NCBI RefSeq assembly: GCF_000382065.1
Contig: NZ_KB907504.1
Location: 1-64,000 of the forward strand
DNA length: 64,000 nucleotides
Direction of reading: 5' to 3'
Origin: Stenotrophomonas hibiscicola ATCC 19867
GTDB taxonomy: Bacteria > Pseudomonadota > Gammaproteobacteria > Xanthomonadales > Xanthomonadaceae
Below the pieces are notes generated by a model. The model saw only the letters and a program-made list of their open reading frames with translations, had not been told where the DNA came from and did not search any database. This document shows, piece after piece, positions 29,715 through 38,147 of this stretch. Made by a program: the position numbers and the translations under genes. Numbering within the stretch: the first letter of the stretch is position 1; every line of letters starts with the position of its first letter.

Positions 29715-30409
29715 AAACTGCCCTGCAGCGCCAGCTCCCATCGTCCACCGGCATTGCCCGGGAACAGGCGCTTGGCCGCACTGTCGGTGTCATGCACGGT
29801 GGCACGCAGCTCCCATGCCTGGGCCAGCGTGGCGATGGCACTGAGCTGGCCATGCAGGTAATCCGGACCCTGCGCGGTGGCCAGCCAATACTGGCCCACC
29901 GCCGCCTCCAGGCGGAACCGCTCGTGCAGCGGTACCCGCACGCCCAACTGGGCATAGGTGCCGCGATGGCCACCGGCCAACGCATCGTTGGAACGGGCGA
30001 CCTGCAACCAGGCGCGCTGCTTCCAGCTCACTGTGGTGTTGAGTTCGGTCCAGTCCAGCGCGCGGCCGGTGCCCGGGTACATGTAGCGGGTCAGGTTGGC
30101 ATCCAGTGTCCAGTCCGGGGCCAGCGCACCGGACCAGCCGGCCACCAAGTCGAACTCGCTGCGCGCGCCATTGTCCGGCTTGAACGAAACGTTGGAGCCC
30201 CACACGCTGGTGTACCAACCCGATGGGATCGAAACCTTCGCACCCGCCTGCACCGCCGGGTCGCCGTCGCTCTGCGAGCTGCCACGCCACACGTAGTCAC
30301 TGGTCAACGCCGCACTGCCACTGACCTGTAACTGTGCCTGCGCGCTGCCGATCCCGAGCAGCCCTGCCAGGGCGGCCACCACCGCCGCCATCATCCCCTT
30401 GCTGTTCAC
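29711..30409 (-). CDS. TorF-family putative porin
   Basis: 232 residues. A signal peptide ends near GIGSAQAQ, and the first mature strand LQVSGSAALTSDYVWRGSSQS is diagnostic for the TorF/TIGR02001 outer-membrane family. The rest is alternating beta-strand sequence ending in aromatic Phe, as for beta-barrels. GTG at 30409 is preceded by GAGGA; a longer frame exists but adds no signal-like sequence. Its last codons overlap the MFS gene end by 4 bases (convergent). Confidence 0.82.
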   Translation of the reverse strand: MNSKGMMAAVVAALAGLLGIGSAQAQLQVSGSAALTSDYVWRGSSQSDGDPAVQAGAKVSIPSGWYTSVWGSNVSFKPDNGARSEFDLVAGWSGALAPDWTLDANLTRYMYPGTGRALDWTELNTTVSWKQRAWLQVARSNDALAGGHRGTYAQLGVRVPLHERFRLEAAVGQYWLATAQGPDYLHGQLSAIATLAQAWELRATVHDTDSAAKRLFPGNAGGRWELALQGSF

Positions 30410-30588
30410 TGCACTGTGTTCCTCGTCGAAGGCGGTTATGCCGCCGGGAACGCAGTGTCGAGGCGGTGGCCGTAACGGATCGAGGGTGCTGCCGGGGCCG
30501 TGGCGCAAATTCGGCGTAAATCCCGTGAACCGGGGCCACATGCCGGCAGCGCGGTATCATGGTGCCCTGTTTCCAGAGAACCAACCGC

Positions 30589-30978
30589 GTGGACGCCATC
30601 CTGACGCCGGTATCGATCGGCGAGCTGATCGACAAGATCACCATTCTCGAGATCAAGGCCGAACGCATCGACGATGCGGCCAAGCTGAGCAACGTGCGCA
30701 CCGAGCTGGACGGCCTGCTGCCGTTGCTGCAGCAGCAACTGCAGGCTCAGCCGGCGCTGGCCGTGCTGAAGCAGCAGTTGAAGGCAATCAACGAGCGCAT
30801 GTGGGACATCCAGGACCAGCTGCGCGACAAGGAAGCGGCCCAGGTGTTCGACGATGCCTTCATCCAGCTGGCACGCGGTGTCTATGGCACCAATGGCGAG
30901 CGCGTGCAGGTGAAGAACGAGATCAACCGCGTGGCCGGTTCGGCCCTGGTGGAAGAGAAGCAGTACCAGGGCGAGTAA
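30589..30978 (+). CDS. DUF6165 family protein
   Basis: A 129-residue, mostly helical cytoplasmic protein. The core VSIGELIDKITILEIKAERI and the C-terminal INRVAGSALVEEKQY are the conserved DUF6165 blocks. GTG at 30589 is preferred (AGAGAA upstream); ATG at 30559 is an alternative. A TATCAT -10-like box lies near 30555. In other bacteria this family sits near polysaccharide or tetratricopeptide genes; function is unknown. Confidence 0.85.
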   Translation: MDAILTPVSIGELIDKITILEIKAERIDDAAKLSNVRTELDGLLPLLQQQLQAQPALAVLKQQLKAINERMWDIQDQLRDKEAAQVFDDAFIQLARGVYGTNGERVQVKNEINRVAGSALVEEKQYQGE

Positions 30979-30984
30979 GCCCGC

Positions 30985-31662
30985 TCATCCGCATTCGAGC
31001 AGGTGCCGGATGCGGAACAGCTCACCATCGCTGTGGATGCCCAGCTTCTCGTAGGCCGTCCGCTTCTGCGTGCTGACCGTACTGGCCGTTCGCCCGAAGC
31101 GCCGCGCCACCTCCCCGGTGGTGCAGCCCTGCAGGACCAGCCGGAGCACCTCGCGCTCACGTCGGCTCAAGGGCGTCAGCACCGGCGCCGGTGTGCGCCG
31201 CATGCGTGATCGGTTCAACTGCGTGCGCAGCTCCGGGGGCACGAAGCGGCCGCCACGGGCCAGTACCTCCACCGCGCGCCGCAGCATCTCCGGCGTGGTT
31301 CCCTTTGACAGGAAGCCGCGCGCGCCGGCCTGCATCGCCATGCTCACCATGCTGGCATTGCAGTGCGCAGACAGCACCAGCACCGGCAGCAGCGGCCAGC
31401 GCCGCGACAACAGCCGCAACAGGGACAGGCCCTGTTCGGGACCATAGGGCGCCAGCAGGTCGATCAGCAGCAGGTCGATGCCATCCGGCTGGCGCTGCAG
31501 CAGATCGAGCAGATCAGCTTCGCGGGTGAAGCTGCCACAGACCTGCACGCCACCGTGCTGGCAAAGCACCACCTCCACCCCCAGACGCAGCACGGGATGC
31601 GGCGCCAGCATTGCCAGGCGGCGGGGCCGATCGAGGGGCAGAGCGGGAACGGCAGGCGGCAT
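30985..31662 (-). CDS. LuxR-family response regulator with degenerate receiver
   Basis: 225 residues. The receiver-like domain (about 15-130) keeps the central Asp in LLLIDLLAP and the Lys in FLSKGT. However, the acidic pair at the end of the first strand is replaced (LAMLAPHPVL), which would weaken Mg binding and phosphorylation. The C-terminal LuxR HTH (about 160-220, LSRREREVLRLVLQGCTTGEVARRFG) is intact with ASTVSTQKRTAYEKLG. A GTG at 31692 is an alternative start. No kinase gene is adjacent. It is convergent with the DUF6165 gene. Confidence 0.85.
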   Translation of the reverse strand: MPPAVPALPLDRPRRLAMLAPHPVLRLGVEVVLCQHGGVQVCGSFTREADLLDLLQRQPDGIDLLLIDLLAPYGPEQGLSLLRLLSRRWPLLPVLVLSAHCNASMVSMAMQAGARGFLSKGTTPEMLRRAVEVLARGGRFVPPELRTQLNRSRMRRTPAPVLTPLSRREREVLRLVLQGCTTGEVARRFGRTASTVSTQKRTAYEKLGIHSDGELFRIRHLLECG

Positions 31663-31852
31663 CACATGGATCCGACGATACGAAGTGCCCACCGTAGGGC
31701 CGCGCCGGGAGCAGCGGAATCCAATTTATTGCAACGCAGCAGCGGCCTCGGAACATGCTCAGCTGCGGTTTCGGGTCGTCACAACGCAACAGGCCCGGCA
31801 TTCGCCGCGCCTGTCGAGGCATCTTCAGCGCGCAGGCGCGCCGAGGAAGCAA

Positions 31853-32425
31853 TTACCAGCTGAAGCGCGGGCCGACGGTGTATTCCTTGTCGCCGTCGCG
31901 GTTCATCTTCAGCTCGCCGTTCAGGCCCCAGTTCTGGTTCAGTTTGACCTGGCCACCCAGGCGGCCGTACCACTGGCCTTCCGGATTGATGCCGTGCTTC
32001 TTCGAGAAATCTTCGTAGCCGACCATGCCGTAGACTTCGGCGTGGGCACCGAAGGCGGTGCGGATACCGGCTTCAGCGCTGTAGCCGTTGAAGTCCAGGC
32101 CGTGCTTCTGGTCGCGCTTCTGGTAGGCAACGCGAGCAACGAAGTCGGTGGTCGGGGCGATTTCAACGTTGTAGCCGGCGCCAATCTTCCACTGGTCCAG
32201 CTTGATGTTGGTGTGGGAGATTTCCTGGCGGCTGTAATCACCGAAAGCGTGGAAGTTCGGCAGGAAGCCGTACGAGCCCTTCACGCCCCAGCCGTCGGCC
32301 TTGAACGCATCGATGTCGGTCTTGGCGTAGTCGGCTTCGGCATAGTTGTACGACAGGTTCTCAGCAGCCGAGGCGGTGAACGGCAGGGCAGCGGCCAGGG
32401 CCAGAGCAATCAGCGAATTCTTCAT
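31853..32425 (-). CDS. ax21: Ax21-family outer-membrane protein
   Basis: 190 residues: signal peptide MKNSLIALALAAALPFTASA, then alternating strands starting AENLSYNYAEADYAKTD and ending PRFSW with terminal aromatic residues, as in an eight-stranded beta-barrel. This matches the Ax21 (Omp_b-brl/Ax21) family of Stenotrophomonas and Xanthomonas. The protein is abundant in outer-membrane vesicles; the early proposal that it is a quorum-sensing signal was later withdrawn. A promoter candidate lies ~60-85 bases upstream. It is monocistronic, with the degenerate response regulator downstream on the same strand. Confidence 0.9.
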   Translation of the reverse strand: MKNSLIALALAAALPFTASAAENLSYNYAEADYAKTDIDAFKADGWGVKGSYGFLPNFHAFGDYSRQEISHTNIKLDQWKIGAGYNVEIAPTTDFVARVAYQKRDQKHGLDFNGYSAEAGIRTAFGAHAEVYGMVGYEDFSKKHGINPEGQWYGRLGGQVKLNQNWGLNGELKMNRDGDKEYTVGPRFSW

Positions 32426-32484
32426 GGGGGTACACCTTTACTTTCTTATGGTGTGCAGCAGCGCCAAGGCGCCATCGCATCGGG

Positions 32485-32512
32485 AATGTAAATTCTCCGT
32501 TATTCGCCACAA
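32485..32512 (-). promoter_or_regulatory. Candidate promoter of the Ax21-family gene
   Basis: On the minus strand TTGTGG (32507-32512) and TACATT (32485-32490) are 16 bases apart, ending 60 bases before the start codon. The 281-base gap 32426-32706 otherwise shows no clear element besides the ribosome-binding sites of the two divergent genes. Confidence 0.35.
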
Positions 32513-32706
32513 CGCTCCCTGAAAACAGCGGTCTTCGCATTGCTGAATTTTCTGGCTTGATTCAGGCTGTTTCTGGCATACGCGCGCGGCGCGCGTGCAT
32601 TTCATCGGCACAACGACTGCCGGTTGCAGGATGTCGATCCACGACGCCCTGGTTCGTCGGGTACTTGAAGGCCGTGCATGCGGCACGGTCCATCCGGAGG
32701 CAGGCA

Positions 32707-33066
32707 ATGAGCTACATCGATGGTTTCGTCCTGGCGGTGCCCACCGCCAACAAGGAGAAGTTCCTCGCCCACGCACGCACAGGAGATCCCGTTTTCATCG
32801 AATACGGCGCGCTGCGCGTGGTCGAGTGCTGGGGCGATGACGTGCCGCACGGCAAGACCACCGACTTCTTCGGCGCGGTGAAAGCCACGCCGGATGAGAC
32901 GGTGGTGTTTTCCTGGATCGAATGGCCGGACAAGCCGACCCGCGACGCCGGCATGAAGAAGATGATGGAAGACCCAAGGTTTGATCCGGCGACGAATCCG
33001 ATGCCGTTCGACGGCGCGCGGATGATCTACGGCGGCTTCGTGCCGATCTACGAACTGACGCGCTGA
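32707..33066 (+). CDS. DUF1428 family protein (YbaA-like)
   Basis: A 119-residue ferredoxin-like-fold protein. MSYIDGFVLAVPTANKEKF, VVECWGDDVPHGK and the C-terminal GARMIYGGFVPIYEL are conserved DUF1428 blocks. Strong GGAGG precedes the ATG at 32707; the longer frame upstream has no signal. E. coli YbaA is the closest named relative; its activity is unknown. Confidence 0.92.
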   Translation: MSYIDGFVLAVPTANKEKFLAHARTGDPVFIEYGALRVVECWGDDVPHGKTTDFFGAVKATPDETVVFSWIEWPDKPTRDAGMKKMMEDPRFDPATNPMPFDGARMIYGGFVPIYELTR

Positions 33067-33081
33067 ACCGGGCGGACGTGC

Positions 33082-33774
33082 TCAGCGCGCGTCCGTTTCA
33101 TCGCTGGCAGCGGCATGGCCGGCGCCCAATGCGGCGCCGGCGCCGAGGCCCACACCGCCCATCCCAGCGCCCATTCCGCCACCGCCACCTCCTCCACCCG
33201 CACGACCGCCCTTGGCGTCGCCGTCGTTGCGGCCCTTGCCGCCGACACTGGCGCCACCCGGCCGGGTCGGCCCCTGCGGCGGTATCTGCAGGTCGGTCGG
33301 AATCGGCGCCAGATCCAGCGCTTCGCGCACGAAGTCGCGCAGCGAGACCACCAGTTCATGGGTATGTACCGGCCGCCCCTGTGCCAGTTCATTGGCGGCA
33401 CGCGCGGCCAGCCGCACCTGTTCGTCGGTGCCCAGCAGCAGGATGTCCGACAACGCCGCTTCCACGGCATCACGGATGCGGCGCGCGCGATCCGAGCGGG
33501 GCTCGGCAATGCCCTCTGCATCCTCGCGCTGGCGAAGGTCACGGCGATGGCTGGGGTCCACACCCAGTTCGCCGGTGAACGAACCGCCCAGGGTCTTGTA
33601 GGCCGCCATCAGCGTGCGCAGCCGTTCGTTGATCTGCCGGTTCGCGCGCTCGCGGCGCTGCTGCAGGGTCTGCATCACCAGCAGGCGGATGCCCACGCCC
33701 AGCAGGGTGATCAGGACCAGGCCGGCCAAGGTGGACAGCACGCCCTGCCAGGAACTGAAGTCAATACCGCGCAT
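33082..33774 (-). CDS. Membrane-anchored protein with glycine-rich tail
   Basis: 230 residues. One N-terminal span (about 12-32, LAGLVLITLLGVGIRLLVM) is followed by a basic, helical cytoplasmic-type region (about 35-165, RRERANRQINERLRTLMAAY) and a Gly-rich tail (about 180-220). The MRGIDFSSWQ start at 33774 has GGAGCC upstream; the frame continues 33 codons farther but into the neighbouring terminator. Family not recognised with certainty. Confidence 0.72.
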   Translation of the reverse strand: MRGIDFSSWQGVLSTLAGLVLITLLGVGIRLLVMQTLQQRRERANRQINERLRTLMAAYKTLGGSFTGELGVDPSHRRDLRQREDAEGIAEPRSDRARRIRDAVEAALSDILLLGTDEQVRLAARAANELAQGRPVHTHELVVSLRDFVREALDLAPIPTDLQIPPQGPTRPGGASVGGKGRNDGDAKGGRAGGGGGGGGMGAGMGGVGLGAGAALGAGHAAASDETDAR

Positions 33775-33833
33775 GCCCCGGGCTCCGGCAGGAAGAACCT
33801 GCATCTTGCTCCAGACCGCGTCCCTGAAACGCG

Positions 33834-33867
33834 AAAGGCCCCACCACCCGGGGGTGGCAGGGCCTTC
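33834..33867 (-). terminator. Terminator after the histone H1-like gene
   Basis: AAGGCC-C-CACCACCC and GGGTGG-CA-GGGCCTT arms form a long stem with a GG-centred turn, 14 bases past the stop codon. A short T-rich tail follows on the minus strand. Confidence 0.75.
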
Positions 33868-33880
33868 GGTCACGGCGCGA

Positions 33881-34741
33881 TTACTTGCGCTTGGCGACCT
33901 TGCGCACGGCCTTCTTGGCCGGAGCCTTCTTGGCGGCGACCTTCTTCAGCGGCGCAGCCTTCTTGGCAACCGTCTTGCGGGTGGCGGCAACCTTCTTGCC
34001 CACTGCCTTCTTGGCAACGGCGGTCTTCTTGCCGACAACCTTCTTGGCAGCGGCGGTCTTCTTGCCGACGGCCTTCTTGGCGACGGCAGCCTTCTTGCCG
34101 ACAGCCTTCTTGGCGGCCGTGGTCTTCCTGGTGGCGACCTTCCTGGTGGCGGCAACCTTCTTGCCGACGACCTTCTTCGCAGCCACGGCCTTCTTGCCAG
34201 CAACCTTCTTGGCGGTAGCGACCTTCTTGCCAACTGCCTTCTTGGCAACAGCGGTCTTCTTGCCGACGGCCTTCTTGGCGACGGCAGCCTTCTTGGTGGC
34301 GGCCTTCTTCACGGTGGCGACCTTCTTGCCGGCAGCCTTGGTGGCGGCCTTGGTGGTCTTCTTGGCAGCGGCGGCCTTCTTGGTCACAGCCTTGCCTGCA
34401 GCCGCCTTCTTCTTGGCCACTTCATTCTTCAGCGCAGCGGCTTCGGCCTTGGCGTTCTTCTTGGCGGCTTCCAGCTTCTTCTTGGCGTTGGCAACAGTCT
34501 TGCCGACCGACTTGGCAGCCTTCTCGGCCTTCTTGGCAACGGTCTTCTCGACCTTGGCCACGGCCTTCTTGGCCTTGGCAACGCGGGTACCGGCAGCCTT
34601 GGTGGCGCGCTTGACGGTCTTCTTGACCGACTGCACTGCGTCTTCGGCAGCGTGGGCGATGGTCTCGCCAACGTTGGTGGCGGTTTCTTTGACGTTCTCG
34701 ACGGCGTCGGTCACGACCGACACACCATTACCGTTGCTCAT
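33881..34741 (-). CDS. Histone H1-like Lys/Ala-rich repeat protein
   Basis: 286 residues, extremely rich in Lys, Ala and Val. The N-terminal ~110 residues are amphipathic (NVKETATNVGETIAHAAEDAV). From about residue 140 to 270 there is a degenerate ~10-residue repeat of the type AVAKKAVGKK, ending in PAKKAVRKVAKRK. This resembles bacterial H1-like proteins such as AlgP and HctB-type DNA condensers, so nucleoid binding is likely. A strong AGGAGGGCAAC ribosome-binding site suggests high expression. It is monocistronic with its own terminator and divergent from the protease gene. Confidence 0.88.
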   Translation of the reverse strand: MSNGNGVSVVTDAVENVKETATNVGETIAHAAEDAVQSVKKTVKRATKAAGTRVAKAKKAVAKVEKTVAKKAEKAAKSVGKTVANAKKKLEAAKKNAKAEAAALKNEVAKKKAAAGKAVTKKAAAAKKTTKAATKAAGKKVATVKKAATKKAAVAKKAVGKKTAVAKKAVGKKVATAKKVAGKKAVAAKKVVGKKVAATRKVATRKTTAAKKAVGKKAAVAKKAVGKKTAAAKKVVGKKTAVAKKAVGKKVAATRKTVAKKAAPLKKVAAKKAPAKKAVRKVAKRK

Positions 34742-35231
34742 GTTGCCCTCCTGGGGGCCTTAAGTATCAAAACGGGGCGATGCTATACCGACATTGACGA
34801 TCGTGGAACGGGGCACGCACGAGCAATCGCATCTGATGCGACGGCAATGGTGTAGTCGGGTACCCTCGCGAGTACGATGTGTTGACGGGAAACCCCTTTT
34901 TTTCAGTGCTGCGCCGCACGATGCGGGCAGCGGCAGGGGCTGCGTGCGCACACCCGCCCGGACGTAGCGAAAGGCATGCGATATGGCGCATCGCGGCATC
35001 GGGATGCGCAGAACTGCGCAAGCATCGGCCTGCATACCCACACGCTTGGGCAGACGTCGGCACAGTGCGAGGAACCTCCGGCGTTGCCGCCTGCGGCCCA
35101 CGGTAGCGATGCTGGACCGGGTTCCGGGCATGGCGTTTTCATGGCGCATTTATCCATATCGCGACACACTCATTCAGCTTGTTCTACCGTAGGGCCGTAC
35201 CGCCCCCACCCACGCCAGCGAACCGACTCCC
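34742..35231. other. 490-bp intergenic region, divergent genes
   Basis: This region must hold the promoters of the histone H1-like gene (minus) and the DegP-type protease (plus). A TATAGC box is seen on the minus strand near 34775, but no convincing paired -35. No sigma-E consensus could be identified with confidence before the protease. No hairpin repeats or plausible small genes were found. GC is slightly lower than in the flanking genes. Confidence 0.4.
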
Positions 35232-36665
35232 ATGCGACCGCTTCCTACCCTGCTCACGCTCGCAATCGCCGCCGCCTTCGGTGGCTTCGTTGCCACCGGC
35301 ATCAATGCCCACATGGACAACCGTGCCGACGCCGCGCCGCTGCCGGCGGTGTTGCCGACCACGGCGGCCTTGCCGGCTTCGGTGGCCGGTCAGGCGGTGC
35401 CGTCGCTGGCACCGATGCTGGAAAAGGCAATGCCGGCGGTGGTCAGTGTCAACACCAAGCAGGTGGTGCGCGTGCGCAACCCCTTCTTCAACGACCCATT
35501 CTTCCGCCGCCTGTTCCCGGATATCCCACAGGAACGCATCAACGAATCGCTGGGCTCGGGCGTGATCATCGACGCCAAGGAGGGGCTGGTGCTGACCAAC
35601 CACCATGTCATCGACAACGCCGATGACGTACAGGTGACACTGGCGGACGGGCGCACGGTCAAGGCCGAGTTCCTCGGCTCGGACCGCGACACCGACATCG
35701 CGCTGATCCGCATCCCGGCGCAGAACCTGACCGACATCAAGCTCGGCAACAGCGACCAGCTGCGCGTAGGCGACTTCGTGGTGGCCATCGGCAACCCGTT
35801 CGGCTTCAGCCAGACCGTTACCTCGGGTATCGTTTCGGCGGTGGGCCGCAGCGGCATCCGCGGGCTGGGCTACCAGAACTTCATCCAGACCGATGCGTCG
35901 ATCAATCCGGGCAACTCCGGTGGCGCGCTGGTCGACCTGCAGGGCCAGCTGGTCGGCATCAATACCGCCAGCTTCAACCCGCAGGGCAGCATGGCCGGCA
36001 ACATCGGCCTGGGCCTGGCGATTCCTTCCAACCTGGCGCGCAGCGTGGTCGACCAGCTGGTCAAGCACGGCGTGGTGGTGCGCGGCACGCTGGGCGTGGA
36101 AAGCCAGAACCTGACCGCGCAGATCGCGCAGGGCCTGGGCCTGGGCGAAACCCGCGGTGCGCTGATCACCCGCGTGCTGGCCGGCTCGGCCGCCGCCGCA
36201 GCCGGGCTGAAGCCGGGCGACGTGGTGGTGTCGGCCAACGGCCAGCGCGTGGACAGCGCCGAGGCCCTGCACAACGTGGAAGGCCTGGCGGCCGTCGGCA
36301 GCGCGATGACGCTGGACGTACGCCGCGAAGGCAAGCCACTGCAGATCAAGGCGACACTGAAGGAACAGGCGCGCGCGGTCACCGGTGAGAGCTTGGACCC
36401 GCGCCTGACCGGTGCGACCTTCGTCGACCTGCCCGAGTCACTGCGCCAATCCGGTGTCGGCGGCGTGCTGGTCAGCGAGGTCAAGCGCGGCAGCCGCGCT
36501 GCCAGCAACGGCCTGCAGCAGGGCGACATCATCACCGACGCCACCGTGGGCGAATTCGCCGACCTGGCCAGTTGGCGCGCCAACTTCCAGCAACGCCCGC
36601 CGACCCTGGTGGTGCGCGTGCTGCGCAACAACGGCCAGCAGCAGGGCCAGCTCGTGATGCGCTGA
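35232..36665 (+). CDS. DegP/DegQ-type periplasmic serine endopeptidase
   Basis: This HtrA-family protease/chaperone degrades misfolded envelope proteins. It has 477 residues. A signal peptide or anchor (about 1-25) is followed by a trypsin-like domain with the triad His125 (TNHHVI), Asp155 (DTDIAL) and Ser229 (NPGNSGGAL), and two PDZ domains (about 285-370 and 385-475). The second includes GVLVSEVKRGSRAASNGLQQGD. The NPFFNDPFFRRLFPD stretch corresponds to the LA loop. There is no strong ribosome-binding site. Activation by envelope stress is expected from the family but not visible in the sequence. Confidence 0.93.
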   Translation: MRPLPTLLTLAIAAAFGGFVATGINAHMDNRADAAPLPAVLPTTAALPASVAGQAVPSLAPMLEKAMPAVVSVNTKQVVRVRNPFFNDPFFRRLFPDIPQERINESLGSGVIIDAKEGLVLTNHHVIDNADDVQVTLADGRTVKAEFLGSDRDTDIALIRIPAQNLTDIKLGNSDQLRVGDFVVAIGNPFGFSQTVTSGIVSAVGRSGIRGLGYQNFIQTDASINPGNSGGALVDLQGQLVGINTASFNPQGSMAGNIGLGLAIPSNLARSVVDQLVKHGVVVRGTLGVESQNLTAQIAQGLGLGETRGALITRVLAGSAAAAAGLKPGDVVVSANGQRVDSAEALHNVEGLAAVGSAMTLDVRREGKPLQIKATLKEQARAVTGESLDPRLTGATFVDLPESLRQSGVGGVLVSEVKRGSRAASNGLQQGDIITDATVGEFADLASWRANFQQRPPTLVVRVLRNNGQQQGQLVMR

Positions 36666-36765
36666 TCGCCCTGCCGTAACACCCCCTATACCCCGGCAAT
36701 GCTATTGCTGTCAGTCCAGGTCGGCACCGCCGACGCCGTTCCCCCATCGCAACAGGAGTGATTCG

Positions 36766-37131
36766 ATGAGCCCCACCAATACCGAGAACCTGAAGGAACA
36801 CCTGGGTGAAGCCGGTTCCCACCTGAAGCAGGCCGCCAGCGCCGCCGGCGGTGCGATCAAGGGCGCCACCGGTGCCGCGACCGACGAACTGCGCATCGGC
36901 AAGGCCAACGTCAAGGCTGAACTGTCCGACAGCGCACTGTCCGGCCTGGCCGCTGCCGAGTTTGGTGGTGCCGCCGCCAAGGAGCAGGTCGATGCGCTGA
37001 TGGACAAGGGCAAGGACCTGATCGACAGCGCCGCCGAATTGATCCGTGAGCGTCCGCTGGCCTCGTTCGGTGTTGCCTTCGCGGCCGGCTGGATCATCGC
37101 CAAGCTGGCCCGCGGCAGCAGCGACAAGTAA
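36766..37131 (+). CDS. DUF883/YqjD-like membrane-anchored protein
   Basis: 121 residues, mostly amphipathic helix rich in Ala and Lys. It has the C-terminal single-span signature RERPLASFGVAFAAGWIIAKLARGS, the hallmark of the YqjD/ElaB/DUF883 group. YqjD in E. coli is an inner-membrane protein that binds ribosomes in stationary phase; the same role here is inference. AGGAG precedes the ATG. It is first of a three-gene set with the YqjE-like and third membrane gene. Confidence 0.86.
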   Translation: MSPTNTENLKEHLGEAGSHLKQAASAAGGAIKGATGAATDELRIGKANVKAELSDSALSGLAAAEFGGAAAKEQVDALMDKGKDLIDSAAELIRERPLASFGVAFAAGWIIAKLARGSSDK

Positions 37132-37139
37132 GCCGCGGC

Positions 37140-37610
37140 GTGAGCGAAGACAACGCACAAGCCCCTGATCCGGCGGCTACCCCGCCGCTGGATGAGAGCA
37201 TCCGCCAGGTCGGCGCGGCCGGTCGTGCCGCTGCCGACTCGGCCAAGCACTCGCTGCGTTCGCTGCGCCGGTTGGCCTCGGCCGACTTCGCGCTGGCACG
37301 CAGTGCCTTCGGCCGCGCGCTGGCCTGGGCCGGCGTAGCGATCGTATTTGGTGCGTCGGCCTGGCTGCTGATGGCCGCCACCCTTATCGCGCTGCTGCAA
37401 AGCTGGGGCCTGAGCTGGCTGCAGGCACTGCTGATCACCTCGCTGCTGAGCCTGGCCGTCACCGGTTATGCGATCTGGCGGGTGTCCTACTTCTTCCACC
37501 ACACCGGCATGCACGCCACCCGGCGCCAGCTGTCCCGCCTGGGCCTGTTCGACGAGCCCAGCGAAGACGACCCCGATGCCGATGTGGAGCTGCCAGAGGG
37601 CAAGCCATGA
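37140..37610 (+). CDS. YqjE-like phage-holin-superfamily membrane protein
   Basis: 156 residues starting at GTG 37140, 8 bases after the upstream stop. The region SLRRLASADFALARSAFGRALAWAGVAIVFGASAWLLMAATLIALL and a second span (about 98-118) match the holin superfamily III/YqjE (DUF1469) pattern. It ends with an acidic tail. Its stop overlaps the next start by 4 bases, as expected for a yqjD-yqjE-yqjK-like operon. It is not a phage lysis gene in this setting. Confidence 0.82.
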   Translation: MSEDNAQAPDPAATPPLDESIRQVGAAGRAAADSAKHSLRSLRRLASADFALARSAFGRALAWAGVAIVFGASAWLLMAATLIALLQSWGLSWLQALLITSLLSLAVTGYAIWRVSYFFHHTGMHATRRQLSRLGLFDEPSEDDPDADVELPEGKP

Positions 37611-38080
37611 AGTTCGGTGCGCTGCAGCGTCGGGTGAAGCGCTGCGAACAGGTGGTAACCGTGCGTCTGGTCGAGACCCAGGACCACTGGTCCACGCTCG
37701 GCCAGGTCTGGCGCCAGGGCTGGTCGCCACTACGCATCGTGGTAGTGGGCCTGGCCGGTGGCTTCATTGCCGGCAAGCTGGAAATGCCGGGCAAGGTCAA
37801 CGGTGCGCGCTGGCTGCAGATGGTGGGTTCGGTCTCGAACCTGTTCGCCAGCGCGCAGGCGGCGTTCGCCACGGCGATGGCGGCGCAGGCGGCGGCCACC
37901 GCCGACGATGCGGCCGAAGAAGCCGGCGATGCCAGCGAACAGGCACACGCAGCGGCCTCCGCCGCTGAAGCACGGCCCGCAGCGGCAGCGCGAGCTGTGC
38001 CGGAGCCGGAGCCGGAGCCGGAACCGGACCTGCGCGAACCGCGCCCGGCCGAGGCGGCCACCGAGCTGTCCGAACGTTGA
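37607..38080 (+). CDS. Third gene of the YqjDE-like cluster, membrane protein
   Basis: 157 residues. A basic head (MKFGALQRRVKRCEQVV) and a hydrophobic segment (about 44-60, IVVVGLAGGFIAGKL) are followed by a second Ala-rich helix and a low-complexity tail with repeated Pro-Glu (about 130-140). Position and size correspond to YqjK in the enterobacterial operon, though sequence similarity is not evident. There is a 4-base overlap with the YqjE-like gene. Function unknown. Confidence 0.75.
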   Translation: MKFGALQRRVKRCEQVVTVRLVETQDHWSTLGQVWRQGWSPLRIVVVGLAGGFIAGKLEMPGKVNGARWLQMVGSVSNLFASAQAAFATAMAAQAAATADDAAEEAGDASEQAHAAASAAEARPAAAARAVPEPEPEPEPDLREPRPAEAATELSER

Positions 38081-38147
38081 TCCCTGGAATCCGCCGCGCC
38101 GGTCGCGGCCGGCGGATAATGCGCTCCCCTTTCCGGCTGATGCGTCG

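Noticed and set aside
33881..34741. Plus-strand hydrophobic Ala/Phe/Leu-rich frame antisense to the histone-like gene
   Set aside because: The minus-strand frame has a strong ribosome-binding site, a terminator and a known protein type; the plus-strand frame is only the complement of Lys/Ala codons.
35100..35231. Sigma-E type promoter before the DegP-like gene
   Set aside because: I looked for GGAACTT-type -35 and TCTGA-type -10 elements at proper spacing and found only poor matches.
37140..37610. Phage holin suggesting a prophage
   Set aside because: The holin-superfamily label comes from YqjE-type proteins. The flanking genes are chromosomal and there are no phage structural, lysis or integrase genes.
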